Source: Apostichopus japonicus
Lineage: Eukaryota > Echinodermata > Holothuroidea > Aspidochirotida > Stichopodidae
DNA length: 64,000 nt
Direction of reading: 5' to 3'
Assembly: GCF_037975245.1 (NCBI RefSeq)
Contig: NC_092563.1
Coordinates: 11,499,001-11,563,000 of the forward strand
Shown: one piece after another, positions 18,988 to 28,600 of the stretch
How the letters are laid out: every line of letters begins with the position of its first letter
Numbering within the stretch: the first letter of the stretch is position 1
Made by a program: the position numbers and the translations under genes
The notes under the pieces: generated by a model
Database searches by the model: none
What the model was told of the DNA's origin: nothing
The model's input: the letters and a program-made list of their open reading frames with translations, nothing else

Positions 18988-19380
18988 TCATTTAAATTGA
19001 ATACATTTTGCCATTTTATGGTAGCCATTGGTGGCAATGAATGATAGTGGATTAACATACTGTAAATCGAGAAACATATAAGGTGTTCGCTGAATTCTTT
19101 GGAATAAAGAATCATCTTTAGACGTAGGCCTATGCGTAAGAATATTGATGTCTCGCTTCCAAGAGCCAGGACTTGCATGCATAATACCAAAGAACTTCAT
19201 AAAGGAGCAGCGTATGTTAAATTTGTTTAGAAACCGAGGAAAACACAAAAAGTGATCATCTTCATTCAGCAGATCCTTTACATAAGTAATACCTTTATCA
19301 TTCCACGTTTTGTATAAAACGATATAATTGTTAACCTTAATGCTTGAATTATTCCAAAGGATCTGATCCTTAAATCGCAA
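18988..19380 (-). pseudogene. LINE ORF2 C-terminal fragment (L1/Tx1-like)
   Basis: The 130-codon minus-strand frame has a pattern common in ORF2 proteins of L1/Tx1-like LINEs of marine animals, downstream of the reverse transcriptase. It has an ILWNN..IKV...VLYKTW start, the conserved YKTWNDKGITYVKDLLNEDD block, then FNIRCSFMKFFGIMHASPGSWK. It is cut off on both sides: neither the reverse transcriptase nor the end of the element is visible. The family assignment is from memory of the pattern. The fragment is probably a dead 5'- and 3'-truncated copy. Confidence 0.6.
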
Positions 19381-20704
19381 GATTGGACACTAAAATTACA
19401 GGCACTGACAAACATCATCAATATAATCGTTGTCAGTGCTCACGTCAGAATACTTAAAATTACAGTTTCTACGGTTAAATACGATCCATTATTATTATTT
19501 CAACCGAAATTCGAATCCTAATCGATGATTTGTTCTAAAACTCTTTGGAAAAATGTTCAATGCGCTTAAAATTTGTTAATGTAATATTAAAGTGTTTTCA
19601 AAGAAATAAAAAAATAATATTGAATTTTTATTTAACCGTAGAAGCTTTAAAGTTAACGATAATAGAAAAGGACACATGTACAGTTACAAGAGATATCTAA
19701 AAACAAATAATTCAAAGAAAATTGTAACTAAATAAGTAAACGTGGCACGTTTCAGTCGTCGGACTCTATTCACTGCCTCGGCAATCAGGACATTTCTTTT
19801 CTCTTCAGGTTTTCAGGTTGAGTGAATCAGTCGGTCGAATGAAAATACTCTAAAATCTGTCTTCCATTTAAAGAGTTTTCTAGTTCCCATTATATAATTT
19901 GATTCTATATTATCCCTTTGTACCCTTTGTTTTTGTTTGTGCTTAGTCTACGTAAGGACTTCTTGCGTAGTCGCATAAGTCAAGTAGGTAAAGTTTTGTG
20001 CTTAATTTTTCCTAATATATTTATTCCCTAATCATTACCCGGCAAAAAAAAAGAAGAAGAAAGAAACAAAATAGCCTAGAAAAAGAAAAGATTCACGCTT
20101 ACAGTCACTCCACGGATCCTTTGTTCCCCCACTCATCCTGTTGCAGTAATCAACGTGTAAGGGCACAATGGCCGAACAACCAGCCTTTATAACCGGATGC
20201 ATCCAATCGATTTCTTTGTACTTGTACTTCAATTATAAGATATACACAGTATTATGTGTGTTGGCGAACCGTCTCTTTGAACTGCGTCGTATAGTATATC
20301 TAGCTTATCTTCAAAATTAGGAGCTGGTTAAAGCCATTGCCATTCATCTTTCTGTAAAGCATACTCATCAACACGTAACGCTTTCTCTACAATAAATTCA
20401 CCATCATCAACTATTTGACGATGACCAATCTATAACGCACAAGACAAATGTAAATCCGTTGCAGTATTCTATTCAGCTTTGATTTACACTGATTTTGTAT
20501 CTGAATTGTTTTCTCTTCGCCTACGTATTAAACTAAAGAAAATAATAGCAACAAGAACCAAAATGAGGGTCGAAAACAGAGGCAAGTGTCAATGGTTCCT
20601 TTATTCAGCCATGCACTCCTTCAACCATTACCTATTAAAGCCGGGATGTTCAAGCCGGAAGTGCCATCATTTCATCTTGACTTATAGATTTTAAGTCCTT
20701 CCCA
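19381..20704. other. Non-coding stretch
   Basis: No gene seen. An imperfect inverted pair CACTGACAA..TTGTCAGTG lies at about 19404-19440. GTAAACGTGGCACGT (about 19736) and a CGTAAGGACTTCTTGCGTAG near-palindrome (about 19953) are isolated. Minus-strand frames under 70 codons look like chance. Confidence 0.35.
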
Positions 20705-21250
20705 AATGAAATTCATAATGGCAGTTCCCAATTGGCATTCCTAGTTGTCAATCTTATGGTCATTTTCTGAGTCATTCCCAAAATAATGACAGTCCCAATG
20801 GCAGGCCCAAATGTCATTCCCAACTGACATTCCCAAATGGCATTCCCAGTTCTTGGCAAATTTTAGTCATTCCTAAATGGCATTCCCAAATGACATTCCC
20901 AAATGGCATTCACAAATGACATTCCCAAATGGCACTCCCAACTGGCACTCCCAACTGGCATTCCCAATATTATTCCCAATGGCATTCCCAGTGGCATTCC
21001 CAGATCTTGGCAAATTTTATTCATACCCAAATCACCAAATGGCTTTCCCAAATGACATTCCCAAATGGCATTTCCAAATGACATTTCCAAATGGCATTCC
21101 CAATATTATTCCCAATGGCATTCCCAATGGCATTCCTAGTTGCCAATCTTAGGGTTACTCTTGAGTCATTCCCAATGGCATTCCTGGCAATGGCATTCTC
21201 AGTGGCATTCCCAGTGGCATTCCCAATGGCCTTCCCAGTGGCCTTCCCAA
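20705..21250. repeat. Minisatellite of a 13-bp unit (TGGCATTCCCAAA / TGACATTCCCAAA)
   Basis: About 540 bp are built from 13-bp units alternating between TGGCATTCCCAAA and TGACATTCCCAAA. Variants end in AATG or GTGG instead of AAATG. Because 13 is not a multiple of 3, open frames in several registers encode repeated MAFPNDIPKWHSQ-like peptides; these are not genes. The array ends at the truncated LINE at about 21250. Confidence 0.85.
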
Positions 21251-21922
21251 AAGTTCGTATCCCTTGGAGTTATTCTGGACTCATCCCTATCAATGGAGAG
21301 CCACATTACATCAATTTGTAAGGCTGCCTGTATATCAATTGGGAACATTGGGCGTATTCGCAGATATGTTAACCAAGAAACAGCGGAATTGATGGTTCAC
21401 GCCTTCATTACATCTAAGATTGACATCGGAAATTCCCTCCTTTTTGGCATCACTAAATCTCAACTACAGCATTAACAGCGTATACAGAACTCTGCTGCAG
21501 GCTCATCACATTAACCTCAGCAGGTTCCCATATTACACCAATTTTGAACAAATTACACTGGTTCCCGGTTGAACAGAGGATCATTTACAAGACTGTTAAT
21601 ACTGATGCACCTGTGTACCTGTCAGATCTTGTACAGCCTTACAGACCTATTCGTCAAGCACTTCGTTCGTCCAGCAAAAACCTACTCCAGGATCGTGTTT
21701 CAATGAATCGATGGGGCCAGAGATCCTTCTCCTGTGCAGCCGCAAAAGTGTGGAATAACTTATATATACCTCAACCAGTAAGACTTGTCAACAGCCTTGG
21801 AACCTTCAAGATAAATCTAAAAACTTACCTGTTCCAAATTTCATTTATGTTACCTTTTTTCTGCTGTTTCTGCAAAGCGCCATGAGCACCTTTGGGCGGA
21901 TACCGGCGAGCTATACAATGTG
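21250..21922 (+). pseudogene. 5'-truncated LINE (CR1/L2-like), end of the reverse transcriptase ORF
   Basis: Plus-strand frames show a typical C-terminal end of LINE reverse transcriptase: SLGVILDSSLSMESHITSIC (about 21260), ELMVHAFITSKIDIGNSLLF (about 21390), NKLHWFPVEQRI (about 21545) and a final ..FSCAAAKVWNNLY..FKINLKTYLF (about 21735-21835). A frame change and two stops near 21473-21540 break it. After the stop the conserved 3' tail GAGCACCTTTGGGCGGATACC leads to an ATT-rich microsatellite tail. The copy starts inside the protein, the usual 5' truncation, right at the minisatellite boundary. Confidence 0.85.
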
Positions 21923-21998
21923 TCCATTATTATCATTATTATGATTATTATGACTATTATTATTATTATTACTATTATTATTATTATTATTATTATTC
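21923..21998 (+). repeat. ATT trinucleotide tail of the LINE
   Basis: About 75 bp of (ATT)n with scattered C and G changes directly follow the LINE 3' end. CR1/L2/Rex-type LINEs often end in such short tandem tails. Confidence 0.85.
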
Positions 21999-22031
21999 CT
22001 GGGCAAAGGCCTACCGACATTACTTACTACC

Positions 22032-22061
22032 ATGGAGGTAAAAACATGTTTTACCTCCATG
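22032..22061. other. Short hairpin
   Basis: CATGGAGGTAAAA and TTTTACCTCCATG can pair over 13 bp around a 5-base centre (ACATG). It lies between the LINE tail and the gene remnant on the minus strand; function unknown. Confidence 0.5.
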
Positions 22062-22083
22062 TTACTACATACTACTTTGATGC

Positions 22084-22441
22084 TCAGATCTCTGTTTCAC
22101 TCTCTGAGTCATCACTCCAATCGGAACTTGATTCATCAGCATCGTCGAACTCGGTAACTACATCTGATTGGTCGCCTTGAAGATCTTCCACACTCTCATC
22201 CTCTCGTTCCCCTTCAAAAAGATCATCAGTGACGGCAGATCCAAAGAACCACTCGGGAGCATTGTATCCATTGCTTTCCATCCACCCATAGTTCAGAGGA
22301 TCCAATCCATGTCCAGGATGTGATGAGTCAGCGTTTCCCCCACAGGATGCTAATGTAGTGGGCCCGTTGTGCACAGTCTTTGCACAAGGTGGCAGTAGGG
22401 CGCAGTCTACCTTCTTCACATTGGTCATTAGGTTTTCCTGA
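22084..22441 (-). pseudogene. C-terminal exon of a repeat-associated protein, family unnamed
   Basis: Minus-strand exon after an acceptor CTTATATCAG (22442-22451), ending at a stop at 22084. It reads LLPPCAKTV.., then SHPGHGLDPLNYGWMES, then an acidic Asp/Glu/Ser-rich tail. The pattern LPPC-(spacer)-P-DxYGW followed by an acidic tail is one I recall from uncharacterised multi-copy proteins in marine invertebrate genomes, thought to come from selfish elements. I cannot name the family. It pairs with the segment at 22707-22892 on the same strand. It may be a real gene end, but no complete upstream gene is visible. Confidence 0.4.
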
Positions 22442-22706
22442 TATAAGATGTATGGGCTAAAAATTAATTCGCACAAAAGGTATGCAATTATCGGTTGATA
22501 ATTGCAAACAAGTTAGTTTTTGGGTATTTGGAAATTCAATCTTTATAGTTTATGATTTATGAATGTTCATCAATTAGTCATGGATGATTCCTTTTCAAAT
22601 TGAGCCCCCGTGTTTTAGATGTTGCATACTGTTATTGGGAGTTCTTTACATGAGTACGTTTGTGAGATAATCCCAGAATATTTTCCTAATGAAAACCTTT
22701 GAATAA

Positions 22707-22910
22707 TTATTTGTGGTTATGCTGACCACCACCAAGAATGGAAAAAGCTCCTACCCCGAGAACAACAGTGACCTGATTCATTTTTCCAGTCATCCGATGC
22801 AATTTCACATATCGCACCTCATTTACATCATGGAGATCATTCATGCCATACAAGGCACAAATAAACTCTTCCGCTTTACTGGCCTGGGTCATCTTCGGAA
22901 GACATTTTGC
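22707..22910 (-). pseudogene. Upstream exon of the same repeat-associated protein
   Basis: The minus-strand frame reads ASKAEEFICALYGMNDLHDV NEVRY.. before a weak donor (CAG then GTCACT, not the usual GTAAGT). As far as I recall, the AEEFICALYG..NEVRY pattern precedes the LPPC / YGW module in multi-copy invertebrate proteins, which supports linking it to 22084-22441. A LINE fragment at 23.4-24.0 kb lies upstream on the same strand, so the gene is probably broken. Confidence 0.35.
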
Positions 22911-23400
22911 TGAAGGACTGGTTGAGTGTTCCTGTTGTGTCTTTCTGGAGAACTTCTAGTTGTTTCACTTTACCTTTTCTGTATTGACACTCATTCAATT
23001 AATGACTGGCATGTTCCCTCGGCTCGAAATCTTGTAACCAAATTCTGGGGTTCCTGTTATATCGAGGGCTTTCTGGTCAACTGAACCGCGCGTATTGCTA
23101 CCTGACAGGGATCTATCGTAGCTAGGCCGGGGAGTAATAATAATTAGCACATTCCATTTCTGGTATAAATCCATCATTCATATGACTACCTGCATTTCCT
23201 AGCTACGTGAGTAGAACACCAAAACCCAGCCAAAAGATTAATAAGCACAACGTGGGGTTAATGCCATCAGGGCTTTTGAACTGTTAAAAGAGACACAACC
23301 ACCACCGGCATTAATGACTGCACTATGTAATAGAGTGCGTTGCAATGAACAACTTCCCCAGATAACTACTACTACTTTTGTCTATAGTATTACGCTGTTT
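22911..23400. other. Non-coding stretch
   Basis: No gene or repeat recognised between the repeat-gene remnant and the LINE 3' end. Confidence 0.35.
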
Positions 23401-24022
23401 CCACCTTAAGGTGCTTCAGCAAGCCAGGGGCGAAAGCCCCTGGCCGGTAAAAATTAGACTCCAAGGTTTGAGAGAAGTGAAATTTTGAAAGTTTTTGGAA
23501 AATATTCACTTTGTGGGCCGGGTGGGAGTGAAACATGACAGGAAGTTTACAAAGAGGAAAGGTACATGAACGGGATGGTTGGTTCTTCGGATGGTACGGA
23601 CGAACGTCACAGAGGATACGATTTGAAGGCGGTGTAGCTGGAAACTGTTGGCTGGTTTCTGAGATGGAATTAAATGTCCCAAATTTCCAAATCCAGGCCG
23701 GTGAGTGGACTTGCATCAAGGACGAACGGTGTTTGTTTTAGCTGATTCTTGGTGAATTGGTGTAGGTGCATGGTGTAGGAACTGCGACTCTGTCAAGGAA
23801 TTTATCCCTTAGTTGGTTTAATCTTTCGATGACTGATGGAATGTCGGCGATGGCTGTTATTGTTTCACAGTCTGTGTCCACGTGGCAGGTGGTAGGCTAT
23901 ATTCTACATGCTTTGCGTGGTGTGGCTTCGAGTTGTTCTGTGTTTTTTGTGGTGATGTGAGCCATGGCTGTTGCTGCATATTCGAAGAGTGGTCTAATCA
24001 TCATCTTATAAATCTTCATAGT
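23401..24022 (-). pseudogene. LINE fragment: end of reverse transcriptase ORF plus 3' tail
   Basis: On the minus strand, from about 24022: KIYKMMIRPLFEYAATAMAH.. then EQLEATPRKACRI, a stop (near 23908), then ITAIADIPSVIERLNQLRDK and a second stop (near 23741). This is the thumb/C-terminal part of a LINE reverse transcriptase (..RP..EY......LE..Q..A.R., later ..L...R....L...F). What follows down to about 23401 would be its 3' untranslated end with a strong hairpin. It is 5'-truncated and carries stops. Clade not resolved (jockey/CR1/RTE range). Confidence 0.7.
23423..23444. other. 9-bp perfect hairpin in the LINE 3' end
   Basis: GCCAGGGGC and GCCCCTGGC pair perfectly around 4 bases. Read on the plus strand the loop is GAAA; on the minus strand, which is the sense of the LINE fragment, it is TTTC. 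A second palindrome, CACCTTAAGGTG, lies at 23402-23413. Confidence 0.75.
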
Positions 24023-24734
24023 CCAGATAACTAAGAAAAATCATACCTTTATTCCATTTGGGCTTTCATACGCATGCTCTCTGTGACGAAGACTTGATCA
24101 AGTCTACATATGGCATCAGCGAGAGACATTTGACTCAGTTCCTATTGTTTTTCAAGTATTGCAATGATTGCTTTCGGTATCGGATATTTATTTTGCAAAA
24201 GCTGAATCTAAAATATTGAATCTTTGAACATGACATAGTGGCATATTGGTTTCGGTGTCATCATGGTTGTCACCTTCAAAAATGAACTTAGCCATATAAC
24301 AAACTGGAAAACATAAAAGGTTTCAGATCTCAATGCAAGGCTATGAATTAGCTCCCAGATCAGACACTTTGATATCTACCAAACGGAACAAAATTTTTAT
24401 TAGCAGTTTGGGTATATTGTTCAACAAATATATCATAAAAACGAAAAATAGTGGTTGAGTTTGTGTCCCTTTAACACCAAGTAATTCAGGCAGAATATAC
24501 TCGACCGCCTCAAGTAGGCTACTTCATATGGGTCATAATTACAAAACTACTGTTAAACTACTTCTTATCGTGTGGAAGGCAGGAATATTGATGGATATCA
24601 AGGAATTCTTGTGGAGGATAGGGTAAGGGAAATATAAGATGGGATCCTTCAAATAGGAAGGAGTTGGTTATAGGTGGTATTGAGTACATCTAACTACCAG
24701 ATTACATGGGCAACGGAGTGAATAAAACGTTCCA
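24023..24734. other. Non-coding stretch
   Basis: No gene or well-defined repeat recognised. Confidence 0.35.
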
Positions 24735-24890
24735 TCTATCGCAATTTCCTGTGTAATATTATGTCATGCTTGAGCTTCCTCACCAATTTGTTGGCAAATG
24801 ACACGTAGTCTTCAGTCTCTGTTGTTACGTCATACGATCCCCAAAACAGTTCCTGTGCAATGTTGAATGCGGCAGATATACACAGGCGCT
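24735..24890 (-). other. Short open segment, possible exon of unknown type
   Basis: On the minus strand the frame ..AFNIAQELFWGSYDVTTETE followed by DYVSFANKLVRKLKHDIILH is open for about 55 codons and looks protein-like. A possible acceptor (CATTGCACAG) and donor (AAATTG, GTGAGG) exist. No partner exon or family is recognised. It may be a relic of a repeat-encoded protein or an exon of a gene divergent from HERPUD. Confidence 0.25.
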
Positions 24891-25654
24891 CATACACAAC
24901 AACTTTCGTACACGTACAGTAACTGTGTACTCTAGCCTAGCGTACATATTAGTTATTATATTCATGAAGTAATACTAATAGTTATACTTTTAATTCTGCT
25001 TAGGCTAAACTGTGTGTAGAAGTCACGAAAAACATCCAGCAGCACACGGAACACCGCTATAATTGAAAACAAGAATATATATTGTTATCGAACAAGCAAC
25101 TAGCCATTATTTGGAACGTTGAACTTCCGAAGATTGCTTACAACGAATTTGTTCTGCATTAGCAGTTTGTGTTGCAGCCTATACTAAAGCTAACGTTAGA
25201 CTAGTAATAGGCTAGTACGTACTAGGCCTAGTAGTAGTACTAGTACTACTAGTCATACGTGTGTCTTGATGTTACTTAGCTTAGGCCCTATATATAAATT
25301 AATCTAGACAACACAAACACTGTAACTGTAATTTAAAGCTAATGATAACGGACTTACATTCATTCATTTTTTAATATTCATTAGAGCTACAAGTACAAGC
25401 ATAGGGCCTACATTGTTTAGACTACTGTAGCTAGAGCACAGGCTAAGTGTACTTTCAACTGAAAAGCAACTTTTTCCCATTTTGTCAAAAAGGCCAAATC
25501 CTGAGTGAAACCTGACCCAAGAAAGAACTTGGAAATTTAAAAGATATATAGAATTCTGAAAGGACATTCAAAACGGCATTGAAGACCACAGAGCATCATT
25601 ATTTGCAAATCTTTAGTAAAGGACTGAAACCTGCCTAAGTTAGCGACTGAAACA
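24891..25654. promoter_or_regulatory. Upstream region / 5' UTR of the HERPUD gene
   Basis: Presumed promoter and 5' UTR. An in-frame TGA (25625-25627) lies before the ATG. I looked for an ER-stress element (CCAAT-N9-CCACG), which controls vertebrate HERPUD1, and saw none here. The stretch 25200-25260 is rich in CTAG/TAGT repeats. Confidence 0.3.
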
Positions 25655-28600
25655 ATGGACCACTTGGCTAATATACCTATTACTATATTAGTGAAGGCAC
25701 CAAACCAGAAAATTGGTGACCAAACAGTGGAGTGTTTCATGGATTGGACAGTGCGGAGACTGAAATCTCATCTTGCTGCAGTATACCCAAATAAACCAGT
25801 GAGTAAATATAACAGTAATCCATAGGTGGGATATTAGTATAGTCAGTATTGCGAAGTTCGGCATACTGCGAAGATCGGCCACCCTTAAGAAATACACGAT
25901 TTCACCATGAAAATCTACAGGAAGAGTCAAATTTCACCAAAAAGTACGAAGCTACAGTTATTTTCTCTCCAAAATGACCCGTGTGCAAGAAATTACTTAC
26001 ATATTCGTCAATAAAATGACGAAGATCTATGAAGTCTGTTATAATTACTGAAAAAGCAACTGCGCCACCAATTTTATCACCAGCGCCACACTGTGGGTTG
26101 CGCGTCTGAACTTCGCAATACTCTAGCAAGAAATACCAGTTCCACAATCACGAAGAATCTTCTTGGAAAACAACGTGAAAACAGTTTGCAGGAAAGAAAG
26201 TTCGGCCGTGTATTGTACTATAACAAAATTTTCCCACCATATGAAGTATATTTTCAAATGATTTATACCAGAAGATTTAGTTTTGGGGTGTTTTAAGTCT
26301 TAAGTGGCTGAACTTGGAAGTCACCATCCTACTTACTGTACACATGGTCTCAGGGAATAATTTATCTGGTTTTGCATCACAACATGCTTTGCAATATAGG
26401 CAATTGCTATTCAAGTGCAAAAATGCATATGTAGCAGTTTTGTGCACAGAAATACTAAGCTATTTTATAAGAGCCCTCAAAAGTACTATGCAAAATTTGA
26501 TCACTAAATTATTCCCTGGGTCAATGCTATAGTATACTTGATTATTTTCACATATCATTTACTGATCAAAATCTCAGCATATTGGGAAGAAATAAACACA
26601 TCCTAGCATTGAAACAAGAAAAACAAGCTAATATCGCTTCCAGCAGTTACAATCCAATCTGATGAGAGGAAATCAGAAAAAAAGCTATGTAACAAGTTAG
26701 ATTTTAAAACCTCAAAGTTCTATGTAAATTTATGGTAAAAATTCCTTATTGATGATCTTGTACCCAGAATACCAGTTAGTTCCCAGCGGTGCGAAAAGTG
26801 CTTTCTTTTCTTGTAGAATATGCATGACGTTAATTAATTATATAATTAGGTCAAACTTGTCATTTTTGAAGGTCAATTTCTCAAACATTAACCAATTTAT
26901 ATGTCTGGTAATAGTTGAGTTTGATGAATGAAAGGTGTTTAATCAAATCGTTATTTACAACAGACACATAAAATGAGTGGTAAGGGAATTTTGGCTCTCA
27001 TTTCCGACCGTAACTTAACTACTGTCGAACTGTTTGGGAAAATTGTTTCTTTGGCATGAATGTCATGATTTCCAATTTTGAAAACTTTTGTATTCGCTGA
27101 AAAACTCCTTTTACACAAATTAATATCCAGTTCTCTTCAAATCATCCTGCAACAAAGTCAAGTTCACAGCAAATATATAAATGCACACAATTAGTGTTCG
27201 ACCGATTATATGATAATCGGTTTTACCGATTACCGATTAGTTCCTGTAACAATCGGCCGATGCCGATTATTTCATAATTTTCGTGGAACTGGCCTAATGT
27301 ATGATTTCGTGTTATGCATGATTTCCAACTTCTAAGCCAAATCAATCAAAGATGTAAATAAACGACTTAACGTTTCACAGTTACTGTAACATTAATGGAG
27401 CAACTAAAACACACTTTAATACATACATGGGGCACTGTACGTTTATAACAAGGAGTTACAATATTGCAATCCCGCCACAACACAGTTCATGACAGTGCTG
27501 TACAGGGGAAAAATAGTAGCCATTGGCCACGAAATGAAAAAGAAGAAGTTAGGGACAACTTTTACAACTGGTATAATAACCATTATCAGTGTTTTAACTC
27601 AACGTAAATATTAAAGGGAAAAGTATATCGCACGGAAATAAGATATTTTTTATTTTGTTAGCTGTATGGAAATATACAATCTGATATGAAAAATATGTAT
27701 AATAGTAAGTTGGCCTGACGTTTCGATCCTAGCTGGATCGAAACGTCAGGCAGGCTCTGTAGTGGATAGCAGTTTGCTAATGTTCAGTTTTATTTTATTT
27801 TAAAATATAAAACAATCCCGAAGATTTCAATGATTACCATCTGCGAGGGGAAACTTCCGATCAAATGTTGTTTCAATAGATCATACACAGTAAATCAACA
27901 GCGCTTCTTCGTTGACTTGTTAAAACTACATGAGGGAGAAATCACACACTGAAATCTCAATGACTTTGTCACGCGTGTTACTGGAAATCAGACTTGCTTT
28001 AGTCGGTGGCGGTTAAGGAGTTTAGCTACTGCAAAGGGATTCTTTTAGCACGTATGGTACAAGCGGTCAGGGAAAAAAAGTTGCTTTGGATATTTCGCAA
28101 AAATATGCATTAGAATGTTTGGCTCATCACAAAAAAAGGTAATGCAGTAGAAATACTGAGGACTGTGGCCAAACATTTTTAGGGGTATTTTGCACCTTGA
28201 TTTCATCATGTTATGGCATTTGAAAAATCTTGGGTGCATTTCCAAACTGAATAGTTATGAAGCTCAACCGTTCTCCAGCCAGACTAGCCTAATGTTCGCA
28301 GAACTCACAATGAACAAAGCCTAATGTTATAGTTTTCACTTTCCAGTTTTTACCTAAGGTGAAACGGCCAAAGTGGTTCAAAAGTATATTGATTATCAAA
28401 CGTTAAACAAGATAACAGGTTTTGTTAGTTGCAAGAAGCGAAATGAAAAAATAATTACGTCATCTCCCTAAGGTTATCGCGGGTATACCTGTACTGTATT
28501 ATTATTAACTGCCAAAACTGGATAGTATATCAAACAGCATTAGAACCAACTCGCGTGAGGGACTTGTGATACCATTACATAGTAGATTAGCGTACCTTCC

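Noticed and set aside
20863-21321. Several open frames coding repeated MAFPNDIPKWHSQ-like peptides
   Set aside because: By-product of a 13-bp minisatellite read in several registers on both strands.
24891-25654. ER-stress element upstream of the HERPUD gene
   Set aside because: No CCAAT-N9-CCACG or close variant was seen on reading; not claimed.
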